The notes beneath the pieces were generated by a model. That model saw only the letters and a program-made list of their open reading frames with translations. It made no database searches and was not told where the DNA came from. This document shows positions 47,234 through 56,442 of a stretch of 64,000 nucleotides of DNA, piece after piece. Origin of the DNA: Fluviirhizobium alvei (lineage in GTDB: Bacteria; Pseudomonadota; Alphaproteobacteria; Rhizobiales; Rhizobiaceae); assembly GCF_030551875.1 (NCBI RefSeq), contig NZ_JAUOZU010000006.1, positions 496,001-560,000 on the forward strand, in the 5' to 3' direction. The stretch's first letter is position 1, and the number at the start of each line of letters is the position of its first letter. Both the position numbers and the translations under genes were made by a program.

Positions 47234-48589
47234 ATGACGGAACGTGTATTGGCGATCGTGCTGGCGGCTGGCGAAAGCACGCGAATGAAGTCTTCGAAAT
47301 CGAAGGTTCTGCATTCGATCGGCAATCTGCCGATGATTTCGCATGTGATTCGTGCTTTGGCTGAAACCGGCGTCAGCGACGTCGCCGTCGTGGTCGGTCG
47401 CGATGCTGAATCGGTCATCGCCGCAGCCTCGTCGGAAGGCCTGTCCATCGAATCCTATGAGCAGAAAGAGCGGCTGGGTACGGCCCATGCCGTTCTTGCG
47501 GCGCGGCCGGCACTTGAACGTGGCTATGACCAGATCCTGATTGCCTATGGTGATGGCCCGCTGATCGAGGCGGCACCGCTTGTCGAAGCGCTCGACAAGG
47601 TTCGGTCGGGCTATGATGCGGCGGTGATCGGCTTTCACACCGAAAAGCCCTTTGGCTACGGTCGTCTGCTCCAGGACGGTGCCGATCTCGTCGCCATCCG
47701 GGAAGAGAAGGATGCCACCGAAGCCGAGCGCGCCGTTACCTTCTGCAACAGCGGGCTGATGGCGATCGACGGCCAAAAGGCGCTCGCATTGCTGTCGGCG
47801 ATTTCCAACAACAATGCCAAGAAGGAATTTTATCTTACCGATATCGTCGAGGTCTTGCGGTCCGCCGGCGGCAAGGCCGCAACGGTGGAAGCGCCCGCCG
47901 ATATGGTCGCGGGCTGCAACAACCGCGCTGAACTTGCGGAACTCGAAGCGATCTGGCAGCGCAAGAAGCGTCTTCAGTTGATGATTTCCGGCGTGACGAT
48001 GATCGCGCCCGAAACCGTGTTCCTGTCGCATGATACCAAAATCGCACCCGATGTGACGATCGAGCCGAACGTGGTTTTCGGCGAGGGCGTTGTGGTCGAG
48101 ACTGGTGCCGTGATCCATGCCTTTTCGCATCTCGAAGGGGCCCATGTCGCCAGCGGTGCCACGGTCGGTCCGTTCGCGCGACTTCGGCCCGGCGCCAACC
48201 TTGGCCGCAATTCAAAGGTCGGCAATTTCTGCGAAGTGAAGAAGGCCGACATCGGCGAGGGCGCCAAGGTCAATCACCTGACCTATATCGGCGATGCCGT
48301 GATCGGCGCTCGCAGCAATATCGGCGCGGGTACCATCACCTGCAACTATGACGGTTTCAACAAGTTCGAGACCCATATCGGCGCCGATGCCTTCATCGGA
48401 TCGAACTCCTCGCTTGTGGCGCCGGTTTCGATCGGCGATGGCGCGCTGGTCGCGTCGGGCAGCGTGATTACCGCCGATGTTCCCGCGCAGGCCGCTGCCT
48501 TCGGTCGCGCAAGACAATCCGTCAAGGACGGATATGGCGCCGAGATCATGGCAAGGAACAAGGCCCTCAAGGAATCCCGCAAGAAATAG
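47234..48589 (+). CDS. glmU: Bifunctional UDP-GlcNAc pyrophosphorylase / GlcN-1-P acetyltransferase
   Basis: 451 residues. The N-terminal uridyltransferase has [12 protein letters not shown] and the metal-site DG of YGDGPL; the C-terminal part is a left-handed beta-helix acetyltransferase with [14 protein letters not shown] and [12 protein letters not shown]. It completes UDP-GlcNAc synthesis. GGAG precedes ATG 47234; the open frame before it has no family sequence. It is followed by glmS, a pairing common in this group. Confidence 0.97.
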   Translation: MTERVLAIVLAAGESTRMKSSKSKVLHSIGNLPMISHVIRALAETGVSDVAVVVGRDAESVIAAASSEGLSIESYEQKERLGTAHAVLAARPALERGYDQILIAYGDGPLIEAAPLVEALDKVRSGYDAAVIGFHTEKPFGYGRLLQDGADLVAIREEKDATEAERAVTFCNSGLMAIDGQKALALLSAISNNNAKKEFYLTDIVEVLRSAGGKAATVEAPADMVAGCNNRAELAELEAIWQRKKRLQLMISGVTMIAPETVFLSHDTKIAPDVTIEPNVVFGEGVVVETGAVIHAFSHLEGAHVASGATVGPFARLRPGANLGRNSKVGNFCEVKKADIGEGAKVNHLTYIGDAVIGARSNIGAGTITCNYDGFNKFETHIGADAFIGSNSSLVAPVSIGDGALVASGSVITADVPAQAAAFGRARQSVKDGYGAEIMARNKALKESRKK

Positions 48590-48686
48590 CGCTGTTAACG
48601 CAAGAAACCGAAAGTGATGGCGCTGCCGTTGCGAAGCCTCGATTTTTCGGTAACTAACGGCACGACAGTAACAGGGGATCGTCTGC

Positions 48687-50513
48687 ATGTGCGGTATCGT
48701 CGGCATCGTGGGTAACAAGGCCGTTTCCGGACGCCTGGTGGAAGCGCTCAAGCGGCTCGAATACCGTGGCTATGATTCCGCCGGTGTTGCGACCATCCAC
48801 GATGGCAAGCTCGATCGTCGCCGTGCCGAAGGCAAGCTCGTCAATCTCGAAACGGTTCTTTCCGAAGCCCCGCTCGCCGGGACGATCGGCATTGCGCATA
48901 CGCGCTGGGCGACCCACGGTGCGCCGACCGAAGCCAATGCGCACCCGCATATCGTCGATGGGGTCGCGGTCGTCCATAACGGAATCATCGAGAATTTCGC
49001 CGAAATCAAGCAGGCGCTTGCCGCAGAGGGTGCAGTTTTCACCACGCAGACCGACACCGAAGTGGTTGCTCAGCTTCTCGCGCATTACCGCAAGGCCGGA
49101 TTGGGCCGCCGGGAAGCCATGCATGCGATGCTCAAGCGCGTTACCGGCGCCTACGCGCTGGCCGTGATCTTCGCGGATGATCCCTCGACCATCATGGCAG
49201 CGCGCTCCGGTCCGCCGCTTGCCGTCGGCTATGGTGATGGTGAAATGTATCTCGGCTCCGATGCGATCGCGCTCGGCAGCTTCACCAACCGCATCGCCTA
49301 TCTGCAGGATGGCGACTGGGCGGTCATCGGCCGTACCAGCATTTATGTCTTCGACCATGAGGGCAACCCGGTCGAGCGTCCGCCGCAGACGGTTACGGCT
49401 TCGGCCTTCCTGATCGACAAGGGCAATCATCGCCATTTCATGGAAAAGGAGATCCATGAGCAGCCGGAGGCGATTTCCCACACGCTCAGTCACTATATCG
49501 ATTTTACCGATGGCACGATCGGCGCTTTCGACGATACGATCGATTTCTCAAAGCTGACGAATCTCGCGATCTCCGCCTGCGGAACGGCCTATCTCGCTGG
49601 TGTGACAGGGAAATACTGGTTCGAGCGCTATGCGCGCCTTCCCGTCGAGATCGATGTCGCGTCCGAATTCCGTTATCGGGAGGTTCCGCTGCCCAAAACG
49701 GCTGCGGCTCTGTTCATCTCACAGTCCGGCGAAACCGCCGACACGCTCGCCTCGCTGCGCTACTGCAAGGCGGAAGGTCTGAAAATCGGTGCCGTCGTCA
49801 ATGTTCGCGAATCGACGATCGCGCGCGAGTCCGACGCGATTTTCCCGATCCTGGCGGGTCCGGAGATCGGCGTCGCATCGACCAAGGCCTTTACCTGCCA
49901 GCTGACGGTTCTCGCATCGCTTGCGATCAGGGCAGGGCGCCAGCGTGGCACCCTGACGGCGGCTGAGGAAAAGGAACTGGTCGCCCATCTCGCCGAAATG
50001 CCGCGCGTGATGAGCCGTGTCCTGAACAGCATTCAGCCGCAGATCGAAGGCCTGGCGCGCGAATTGTCGAAGTTCAAGGATGTTCTCTATCTCGGGCGCG
50101 GCACGAGCTACCCGATCGCCATGGAAGGCGCGCTGAAGCTCAAGGAAATTTCCTATATCCATGCCGAAGGCTATGCCGCCGGCGAGCTCAAGCATGGACC
50201 GATTGCGCTCATTGACGAGAACATGCCGGTCATCGTGATTGCGCCGCACGACCGGTTCTTTGAAAAGACCGTCTCGAACATGCAGGAAGTGGCAGCCCGC
50301 GGCGGCAGAATCATTTTCGTCACCGATGCCAAGGGCGCAAAAGCCTCCGAACTGCCGACCATGGCAACGATCGTGCTTCCCGAAGTCGACGAAGCGATCC
50401 AGCCAATGATCTTCTCCCTGCCGATCCAGCTTCTCGCCTATCATACGGCCGTGTTCATGGGCACCGATGTGGATCAGCCGCGCAACCTGGCAAAATCCGT
50501 GACCGTCGAGTGA
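48687..50513 (+). CDS. glmS: Glutamine-fructose-6-phosphate aminotransferase (isomerizing)
   Basis: 608 residues. The N-terminal glutaminase starts with the catalytic Cys2 (MCGIVGIVGN), has the LEYRGYDSAG segment, and two SIS domains follow with ACGTAYLAG and ISQSGETADTLAS. It makes glucosamine-6-phosphate, feeding GlmU. The 97-base gap after glmU holds no ribozyme-like element I can recognise. It ends 51 to 69 bases before the DUF502 gene. Confidence 0.97.
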   Translation: MCGIVGIVGNKAVSGRLVEALKRLEYRGYDSAGVATIHDGKLDRRRAEGKLVNLETVLSEAPLAGTIGIAHTRWATHGAPTEANAHPHIVDGVAVVHNGIIENFAEIKQALAAEGAVFTTQTDTEVVAQLLAHYRKAGLGRREAMHAMLKRVTGAYALAVIFADDPSTIMAARSGPPLAVGYGDGEMYLGSDAIALGSFTNRIAYLQDGDWAVIGRTSIYVFDHEGNPVERPPQTVTASAFLIDKGNHRHFMEKEIHEQPEAISHTLSHYIDFTDGTIGAFDDTIDFSKLTNLAISACGTAYLAGVTGKYWFERYARLPVEIDVASEFRYREVPLPKTAAALFISQSGETADTLASLRYCKAEGLKIGAVVNVRESTIARESDAIFPILAGPEIGVASTKAFTCQLTVLASLAIRAGRQRGTLTAAEEKELVAHLAEMPRVMSRVLNSIQPQIEGLARELSKFKDVLYLGRGTSYPIAMEGALKLKEISYIHAEGYAAGELKHGPIALIDENMPVIVIAPHDRFFEKTVSNMQEVAARGGRIIFVTDAKGAKASELPTMATIVLPEVDEAIQPMIFSLPIQLLAYHTAVFMGTDVDQPRNLAKSVTVE

Positions 50514-50582
50514 TTTGGCGCTTGTGCAGTGCGGAAATGACGCGATAAAGGTGGAACCCAGAGGATGAACGGGGTTCCGCCG

Positions 50583-51272
50583 ATGGATGAAACACCGCAC
50601 AAGCCGACAATCGGCGTCAGGCTCAGGAATAACTTTCTGACGGGCATCATCATCTGTGCGCCGATCGCGATCACGATCTGGCTGACCTGGAGCTTCATCC
50701 ACTGGGCCGATTCCTGGGTGAAGCCCTATATTCCCGCCCGGATCGATCCGGAAAGCTATCTGCAGTTCGCTATCCCGGGCTTCGGCCTGCTGATTGCGGT
50801 GATCCTCATCACCATGGTGGGTACCTTCGCCAAGAACCTCATCGGTCGCACGGTGGTTGATTTCGGCGAAAACATCCTCGACCGGATGCCGCTTGTGCGT
50901 TCGATCTACAAGGCGCTGAAACAGATCTTTGAATCGGTGCTGCGTGAACGCAGCAACTCGTTCAAGAAAGTCGGCATGATCGAATATCCGTCGCCGGGCT
51001 TGTGGTCGATCGTCTTCATCGCCACCGACGCCCAGGGCGAGATCGCCTCGCGCTTCAACGACAAGGGCCTGGAGATGGTGACGGTGTTTCTGCCACCGAC
51101 ACCGGTTCCGACGGCAGGCTTTCTCGTTTTTGTCGAAAAGCGCAAGATCATGGAGCTCGACATGAGCGTCGAGGATGCCGCAAAGCTGATGATTTCCGCC
51201 GGTCTTGTTGCTCCGGAATGGAAACCCAAGCCGGAAGGGCAACGAGACGAGACTGCGCTTAACCCTTTGTAA
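50583..51272 (+). CDS. DUF502 family inner-membrane protein
   Basis: 229 residues with two clear transmembrane segments in the first half and the conserved DUF502 core (RSIYKALKQIFESVL and PTPVPTAGFLVFVEKR). The family is widely conserved in bacteria and its function is undefined. ATG 50583 is preferred since GGGG lies at a workable distance; ATG 50565 abuts AGAGG. It follows glmS as in other rhizobia. Confidence 0.88.
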   Translation: MDETPHKPTIGVRLRNNFLTGIIICAPIAITIWLTWSFIHWADSWVKPYIPARIDPESYLQFAIPGFGLLIAVILITMVGTFAKNLIGRTVVDFGENILDRMPLVRSIYKALKQIFESVLRERSNSFKKVGMIEYPSPGLWSIVFIATDAQGEIASRFNDKGLEMVTVFLPPTPVPTAGFLVFVEKRKIMELDMSVEDAAKLMISAGLVAPEWKPKPEGQRDETALNPL

Positions 51273-51422
51273 ACCATAACGTTTAATTCCTCTGGCACGG
51301 AAGCCTTAACGCTCGTATTTCCGCCCCAATGTTGGCATGATTTTCATGCGTGTGGTTAATGAAGAAGCCACGCGATGGTTTGCTTGCCATCATGACCATA
51401 TGATTGCGGGACACGGGGACAC

Positions 51423-52436
51423 ATGATCGGAATTCGACGAGCCGACCGCTGGGCTGGCATGCGCTGGACAGTTCTGGCGTTGCTGTGCGTAACGGCGGCA
51501 TCCTGTTCGACGACATCGAAGAAGAACGATGGCGTGCACAACAAGCGTTCCAAGGAGTATTTCTCCGAGAAGGAATATGGCGTCAAAGCCAGTCCTCGCG
51601 TTCATTTCGGCAAGAACAACGTGCCCAAAGGTGGCGGACGCTTCATTTTGGGCAAGCCCTACGTGGTCAAGGGCAAGGTCTACAAACCGCGCGAAGACAA
51701 GAATTACGACAAGAAGGGGCTGGCCTCCTGGTATGGATCGGCTTTCCATGGTCGGCTGACAGCCAACGGAGAGGTCTACGACCAGTATCATCTTTCCGCC
51801 GCCCATCCGACATTCCCGCTGCCGAGCTATGCGCGCGTCACCAACCTCGATACCGGCGATTCCGTGATCGTGCGCGTAAATGATCGCGGCCCCTATCATC
51901 CGGGCCGCATCATCGATGTCTCGGAAAAGGCAGCGGAAATGCTCGACATTCGCCGCAACGGCACCGCGAATGTTCGGGTGCAGTATGTCGGCAAGGCCCG
52001 GATGGACGGCAAGGATATGCCATACCTGATGGCCTCCTACACCAAGAAGGGCGACCGCCTGCAGCGCTTCAATCCGCAGGGCGAGATCGCGACCGGCGTT
52101 CTGGTTGCCTCCGCCGATGATCGGATCCCGGTTCCGCGTCAGCAGCCGGATTTTGAGCCGGTCTCGACCTCGACAGCGCTTGTGGCAGACAAGAGCCCGT
52201 CGAATGACGCCTTCGGGGCGCTTCAGCAGTTTGCCGAGTTGCCATTGATCGGACCGATCCCGCGCGAGCGGCCGAGCCGTCTGCAGAGCGTCAATGGCGC
52301 GCTCTCGGCCTATGCCGAAATCCGTATCGAAAGTGCATCCTCTCCCTTTGATGCGATCATGGTCGAGAATGATCGCCAGAGGATCGAAACCATCCGCAAT
52401 GCGGCAGCGCAGCGCCTGGCGGCAAAGAAGCCATAG
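51423..52436 (+). CDS. rlpA: RlpA-type lytic transglycosylase, predicted lipoprotein
   Basis: 337 residues. The lipobox ends at Cys28 (TAASC). A double-psi beta-barrel domain (about residues 100-185) shows GLASWYGSAFHGRLTANGE and VIVRVNDRGPYHPGR, with the conserved aspartate of RVNDRGPY. RlpA proteins cleave naked glycan strands at the septum. No SPOR domain is found in the C-terminal part, which is disordered instead. It lies 80 bases before the carboxypeptidase homologue. Confidence 0.92.
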   Translation: MIGIRRADRWAGMRWTVLALLCVTAASCSTTSKKNDGVHNKRSKEYFSEKEYGVKASPRVHFGKNNVPKGGGRFILGKPYVVKGKVYKPREDKNYDKKGLASWYGSAFHGRLTANGEVYDQYHLSAAHPTFPLPSYARVTNLDTGDSVIVRVNDRGPYHPGRIIDVSEKAAEMLDIRRNGTANVRVQYVGKARMDGKDMPYLMASYTKKGDRLQRFNPQGEIATGVLVASADDRIPVPRQQPDFEPVSTSTALVADKSPSNDAFGALQQFAELPLIGPIPRERPSRLQSVNGALSAYAEIRIESASSPFDAIMVENDRQRIETIRNAAAQRLAAKKP

Positions 52437-52516
52437 GCAAATGCGTCCTGTGGGTTGATGCCTGGCGTCAATGACGCCATGATGGGGCGGCGTGCGGATC
52501 GAACGGGACAGCCGAC

Positions 52517-53686
52517 TTGATCAAACTGAACATATTCCGGGCAACGGCGTTTATGGCCCTTGCCGTTTTGCTCTCCGACGGTTCGGCTTTGGCTCAGACG
52601 GTGGCCGCGTTCGATACCAAGGCCAAGCAGGCCTATATGATCGAAGCGACCACGGGTACGGTGCTGTTTGCCAAGGCCGAAGACGAGATTATTCCTCCGG
52701 CTTCTCTCGCCAAGTTGATGACGGCCGAATATGTGTTCAACGAGCTCGCATCCGGTCGCATCGCCGACGAGACGCTCTACAAGGTTTCCGAATATGCCTG
52801 GCGAACGGGCGGTGCGCTCTCGCGGACCTCGACCATGTTCGCGGCGCTAAACTCGCAAATCCGGGTCATCGATCTCCTGCAGGGCCTGGCCGTTCAATCG
52901 GCCAATGATGCCTGCATCATTCTTGCCGAGGGTTTGGAAGGAAGCGAGGCTGCCTTCGCCGCCAAACTGACCGAACGAGCACGACTCCTTGGTCTTCAGA
53001 AATCGGTCTTTGCCAATTCCAACGGCCTCCCCAATCCGGAAAACAAGACGACTGTGCGCGAAATGGTCCTGCTGGCCCAGCAGATCGAGGCGAAATATCC
53101 AAAATATTTCCCGCTGTTCGCGCAGAAGGATTTCGAGTGGAACAAGATCTTCCAGCGCAACCGAAATCCGCTTCTCGCCTTGAATATCGGCGTCGATGGT
53201 ATGGCGCTCGGGTTTGCCGAAAACTCCGGCTATGCGATCGTCACCACGGTCGAGCGTGACGGACGCCGGCTATTTCTTGCTCTGGCTGGCCTGAAGACCG
53301 ACAAGGAACGGACGGAAGAGGCCAGACGGGTTCTCGAATGGGGTCTTACGAGTTTTGCGAGTCGGACGGTCTTCAAGGCCGATGAGGTTATCGCGGAAGC
53401 CCCCGTGTTCGGTGGCGATCGCAGCCATGTACCGTTGAAGGCGGGCAGCTCTGTCGATATTTTCATCCCGGTCGACAATCCGGACAGAATTCGTGCCAGA
53501 ATCGCCTATAAGTGGCCCCTGAAGGCGCCCGTGACCGCCGGCCAGGAGATCGGCATCCTCAGCGTCTCCGTTGGCGAGCGACGGGTGAGGGAAGTGCCGG
53601 TCCATGCGGCTGCAGATGTGGGTGTCGGGACGCTGACGAGCAAAGCCCTTGATGGGCTGAAGGAATTGCTGTTCTTCTGGCTTTGA
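52517..53686 (+). CDS. D-Ala-D-Ala carboxypeptidase (PBP5/6-type) homologue with altered KTG motif
   Basis: 389 residues, signal peptide at the N-terminus (cleavage after SALA, around residue 26), then the serine-peptidase domain and a C-terminal PBP5-like domain ending in an amphipathic stretch. The first two active-site motifs are intact: SxxK at Ser63-Lys66 (PASLAKLMT) and SxN at Ser128-Asn130 (QSAND). The third, normally KTG, reads ALG at 230-232 (GVDGMALGF; codons from 53204). The Lys is absent, so activity is doubtful or unusual. TTG 52517 is the likely start. It precedes tmk by 35 bases. Confidence 0.9.
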   Translation: MIKLNIFRATAFMALAVLLSDGSALAQTVAAFDTKAKQAYMIEATTGTVLFAKAEDEIIPPASLAKLMTAEYVFNELASGRIADETLYKVSEYAWRTGGALSRTSTMFAALNSQIRVIDLLQGLAVQSANDACIILAEGLEGSEAAFAAKLTERARLLGLQKSVFANSNGLPNPENKTTVREMVLLAQQIEAKYPKYFPLFAQKDFEWNKIFQRNRNPLLALNIGVDGMALGFAENSGYAIVTTVERDGRRLFLALAGLKTDKERTEEARRVLEWGLTSFASRTVFKADEVIAEAPVFGGDRSHVPLKAGSSVDIFIPVDNPDRIRARIAYKWPLKAPVTAGQEIGILSVSVGERRVREVPVHAAADVGVGTLTSKALDGLKELLFFWL

Positions 53687-53721
53687 AGACGGAGCAATGG
53701 AACTGAAGACAAGGATAGCCA

Positions 53722-54408
53722 GTGCCGACAAGACAAGGCCTGTTCGTGACATTCGAAGGCGGCGAGGGGACCGGAAAGTCCACCCAGATCCGCATGCTGG
53801 CCGAGCGTCTGCGCAAGACTGGCGTCGATGTGCTCGTCACGCGTGAGCCGGGCGGCTCGTCGGGCGCCGAAGCTGTTCGCCATGTCATCCTCTCCGGTGC
53901 CGCCGAGGAATATGGCACCCGCATGGAGGCGCTGCTGTTTGCCGCCGCTCGCAACGACCATGTCGAGGAAGTGATCCGTCCGGCGCTCAAAAGCGGTGCC
54001 GTGGTGCTCTGTGATCGTTTCATGGATTCGTCGCGTGTCTATCAGGGCATTACGGGCAATCTCGAACCCGAATTCGTCCGCAATCTCGAGCGCATCGCCA
54101 TCAATGGCGTGGTGCCCGACTGCACGATCATTCTCGATATTCCGGCGGCAGAGGGCTTGGCGCGTGCCAGGAGCCGGATGGCCGGATCCGCATCGCCGTC
54201 CGAGCCGGACCGGTTCGAGAAGGAAAAGATCGACACCCACGAAAAGCGGCGCGAAGCCTATCTGGATATCGCCGCTGAAGATCCTCTGCGCTGCCGGGTC
54301 ATTGATGCTTCGGGAACACCCGAGACGATCGCCGAACGGGTTTTCGAGGTCGTCGAACCGTTGCTGCCGATCCAGCCCTCGCGGCTGCGCGAAACGGGTC
54401 GCGCCTGA
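53722..54408 (+). CDS. tmk: Thymidylate kinase
   Basis: 228 residues. It phosphorylates dTMP to dTDP. The P-loop FEGGEGTGKSTQ and the DRFMDSSRVYQG motif are intact, followed by the lid region near SRMAG. GTG 53722 is the start. It overlaps holB by one base, which gives translational coupling between two DNA-synthesis genes. Confidence 0.97.
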   Translation: MPTRQGLFVTFEGGEGTGKSTQIRMLAERLRKTGVDVLVTREPGGSSGAEAVRHVILSGAAEEYGTRMEALLFAAARNDHVEEVIRPALKSGAVVLCDRFMDSSRVYQGITGNLEPEFVRNLERIAINGVVPDCTIILDIPAAEGLARARSRMAGSASPSEPDRFEKEKIDTHEKRREAYLDIAAEDPLRCRVIDASGTPETIAERVFEVVEPLLPIQPSRLRETGRA

Positions 54409-55436
54409 TGTCCGAGCAGACCCCCGGCCTTCTGGATGGAGCGATTGCGCCTGCCGAAAACACGCGCCTGTTCGGTCACGATGCGGCAGAGGATTTTCTC
54501 GCCCAGTCCTATCGTTCGGGCAAAGGGCACCATGCGATTCTTATCGAAGGACCGGAGGGAATTGGCAAGGCGACGCTCGCCTTCCGCTTTGCCCACCATG
54601 TGCTCTCGCACCCGGATCCCGCAAAGGCGCCCGAACGGATCGCCGATCCGGACCCCAAGGCGCTCGAATTTCGCCAGATTGCCGCCGGCGCTTCGCACAA
54701 TCTCCTGCATCTCACGCGTCCGGTCGACAGCAAGACAGGGCGGATGAAGACGGCCATCACCGTCGACGAAGTGCGCCGCGCCGGCCGCTTCTTCGCCCAG
54801 ACGACGGGATCTGACGGCTGGCGGATTGTGATTGTCGATACGGCCGATGATCTCAACCGCAATGCCGCCAATGCGATTCTGAAGATCCTGGAAGAGCCGC
54901 CGCGCCGATCGCTGTTCCTCGTCCTGTCGCATGCGCCGGGCAAACTGCTACCAACCATACGCTCGCGCTGCCTTCCCCTGATGCTGCGCCCGCTCGGAGA
55001 TGAGGATCTCCTGCAGGCAATCGGTCACCTGGGGATCTCTGCCGAGGCCGGTCAGCGCGGTGTGTCGGAATCCGGTGGCAGCGTCGGACAGTTCCTCAAA
55101 CTCGTCAATTACGGCGGGCTCGAGATCATCGAAGCGCTCGATGCAATCCTGACGTCAAAGGGCGGAGCGCAACGGCGTGCGATGCATCGGGTCGCCGATG
55201 CCGTGTCCCAGAAGGACAACGACACCTTGTTCGATTTCTTCATCGACCATGTCGGTGAATTGCTGGTCAGCGAAGCCCGAAAAGCCGCCTTGAGCGGTTC
55301 GACCTCAAAAGCGGCCTCGATCGCAGACCAGCATGGCCGGATTGCCGAATGGGTCGCCCAGTCCGAAGCCTATAATCTCGATCGCAAGCAGACAATTCTG
55401 TCGTTGCTCGAAGAGATCGTCCGGGTGATCAGCTGA
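54408..55436 (+). CDS. holB: DNA polymerase III delta-prime subunit
   Basis: 342 residues of the clamp-loader AAA+ family. A Walker-A-like loop GPEGIGKATLAFRFA and a Walker B-like aspartate (IVDTADDLNRNAANAILK) are visible, with the SRC-like motif RSRCLPL. It loads the sliding clamp together with the DnaX and HolA subunits. The start ATG overlaps the tmk stop. The 3' end overlaps the convergent TauE/SafE gene by 8 bases. Confidence 0.93.
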   Translation: MSEQTPGLLDGAIAPAENTRLFGHDAAEDFLAQSYRSGKGHHAILIEGPEGIGKATLAFRFAHHVLSHPDPAKAPERIADPDPKALEFRQIAAGASHNLLHLTRPVDSKTGRMKTAITVDEVRRAGRFFAQTTGSDGWRIVIVDTADDLNRNAANAILKILEEPPRRSLFLVLSHAPGKLLPTIRSRCLPLMLRPLGDEDLLQAIGHLGISAEAGQRGVSESGGSVGQFLKLVNYGGLEIIEALDAILTSKGGAQRRAMHRVADAVSQKDNDTLFDFFIDHVGELLVSEARKAALSGSTSKAASIADQHGRIAEWVAQSEAYNLDRKQTILSLLEEIVRVIS

Positions 55437-56226
55437 GTACGAGTTTCAGGGCAACCAGCGATAGGGTCACAGCCAGAATCGGACGAATGACACGGTCGGG
55501 CATGCGGGGCGCGATATGGCTGCCGATGATGATGCCCGGGATGGAACCTGCAAGCAGCGAAATCAGCATCATCCAGTCGATCTCGCCGATCATCCAGTAG
55601 CCAAGTCCGCCCACCAGCGTCAGCGGCACGGCATGGACGATGTCGGAACCGACGACGTCGCGGATCTCGAGCCGCGGATAGAGCATCAGAAGAATTGTCA
55701 CGCCGAGGGCACCGGCTCCGACCGAAGTCAGGGTCACGAGCGTTCCGAGCACCAGACCGAGAACAACGGTCAACGCAGATACCGTGGACGCCCGCACTGG
55801 CGGCCTGTGGCGGCGCATTTCCGCCACCCTGTCGACGATCGGCTTGCGAAACAGCAGAAGGAAGGCTGTCAGAAACAGCATCCAGCCGAGCGAATAGGTG
55901 AGAAACGACACTGCGCCGAGGCTCTTGCGGTCGACGCCGGCCATCATCCAGAGGGTAATGAGCGCCGCCGGAATGCTACCAAGGCCAAGCAATCCCACCA
56001 CTTTCCAGTTGATGGTCTTGTTCATGCCGTGAACGGCGGTGCCTGCGGATTTCGTGATCGCTGCATAGAGCAAATCCGTGCCGACAGCAGTGGCCGGGTG
56101 AATTCCGAAAAGGACGACCAGAAGCGGCGTCATCAATGATCCGCCACCGACCCCGGTAATGCCGACCAGAATGCCAACCAGAAGCCCGGAAACGGAGAAG
56201 AGCGGATTAAAAGAGCTGAAATCCAA
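55429..56226 (-). CDS. TauE/SafE-family sulfite exporter-like permease
   Basis: 265 residues with about eight membrane segments. The TauE/SafE fold start is GLLVGILVGITGVGGGSLMTP and the second repeat has LVTLTSVGAGALG. Family members move sulfite, sulfonates or related organic anions. The start is TTG 56226; GAGG lies 7 bases upstream. A strong promoter with a palindrome on its -10 region is directly upstream, suggesting repressor control. It converges with holB. Confidence 0.9.
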   Translation of the reverse strand: MDFSSFNPLFSVSGLLVGILVGITGVGGGSLMTPLLVVLFGIHPATAVGTDLLYAAITKSAGTAVHGMNKTINWKVVGLLGLGSIPAALITLWMMAGVDRKSLGAVSFLTYSLGWMLFLTAFLLLFRKPIVDRVAEMRRHRPPVRASTVSALTVVLGLVLGTLVTLTSVGAGALGVTILLMLYPRLEIRDVVGSDIVHAVPLTLVGGLGYWMIGEIDWMMLISLLAGSIPGIIIGSHIAPRMPDRVIRPILAVTLSLVALKLVLS

Positions 56227-56248
56227 GACAATTCCTCATGCAGAAGAC

Positions 56249-56283
56249 GTGCTTATAAGCACCTGCAGCCACAAGCGGTCAAG
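56249..56283 (-). promoter_or_regulatory. Promoter of the TauE/SafE gene with palindromic operator
   Basis: On the minus strand CTTGAC (56283-56278) is followed 18 bases later by CTTATA, close to the alphaproteobacterial sigma-70 consensus. The perfect 14-base palindrome GTGCTTATAAGCAC (56249-56262) lies over the -10 box. The start codon is about 20 bases further on. A repressor binding the palindrome would block the promoter. Confidence 0.6.
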
Positions 56284-56442
56284 TAGCCTGCGCCTCAGAG
56301 CGGTGGATTTCCAAGTTGTCGAACCTTATGTAACGCGATTGCATGACACTTTCGCAGCCGGATCGGAAACTTGCTGTTTCCCCCGGAGACAACATGGGTT
56401 AGAAGCCCGCACAAGACCGTATCTATGAGAGGCTTTCCCTCC

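Noticed and set aside
48590-48686. Possible glmS ribozyme or riboswitch before glmS
   Set aside because: The gap is only 97 bases, has no glmS-ribozyme-like core, and the element is known from Gram-positive bacteria.
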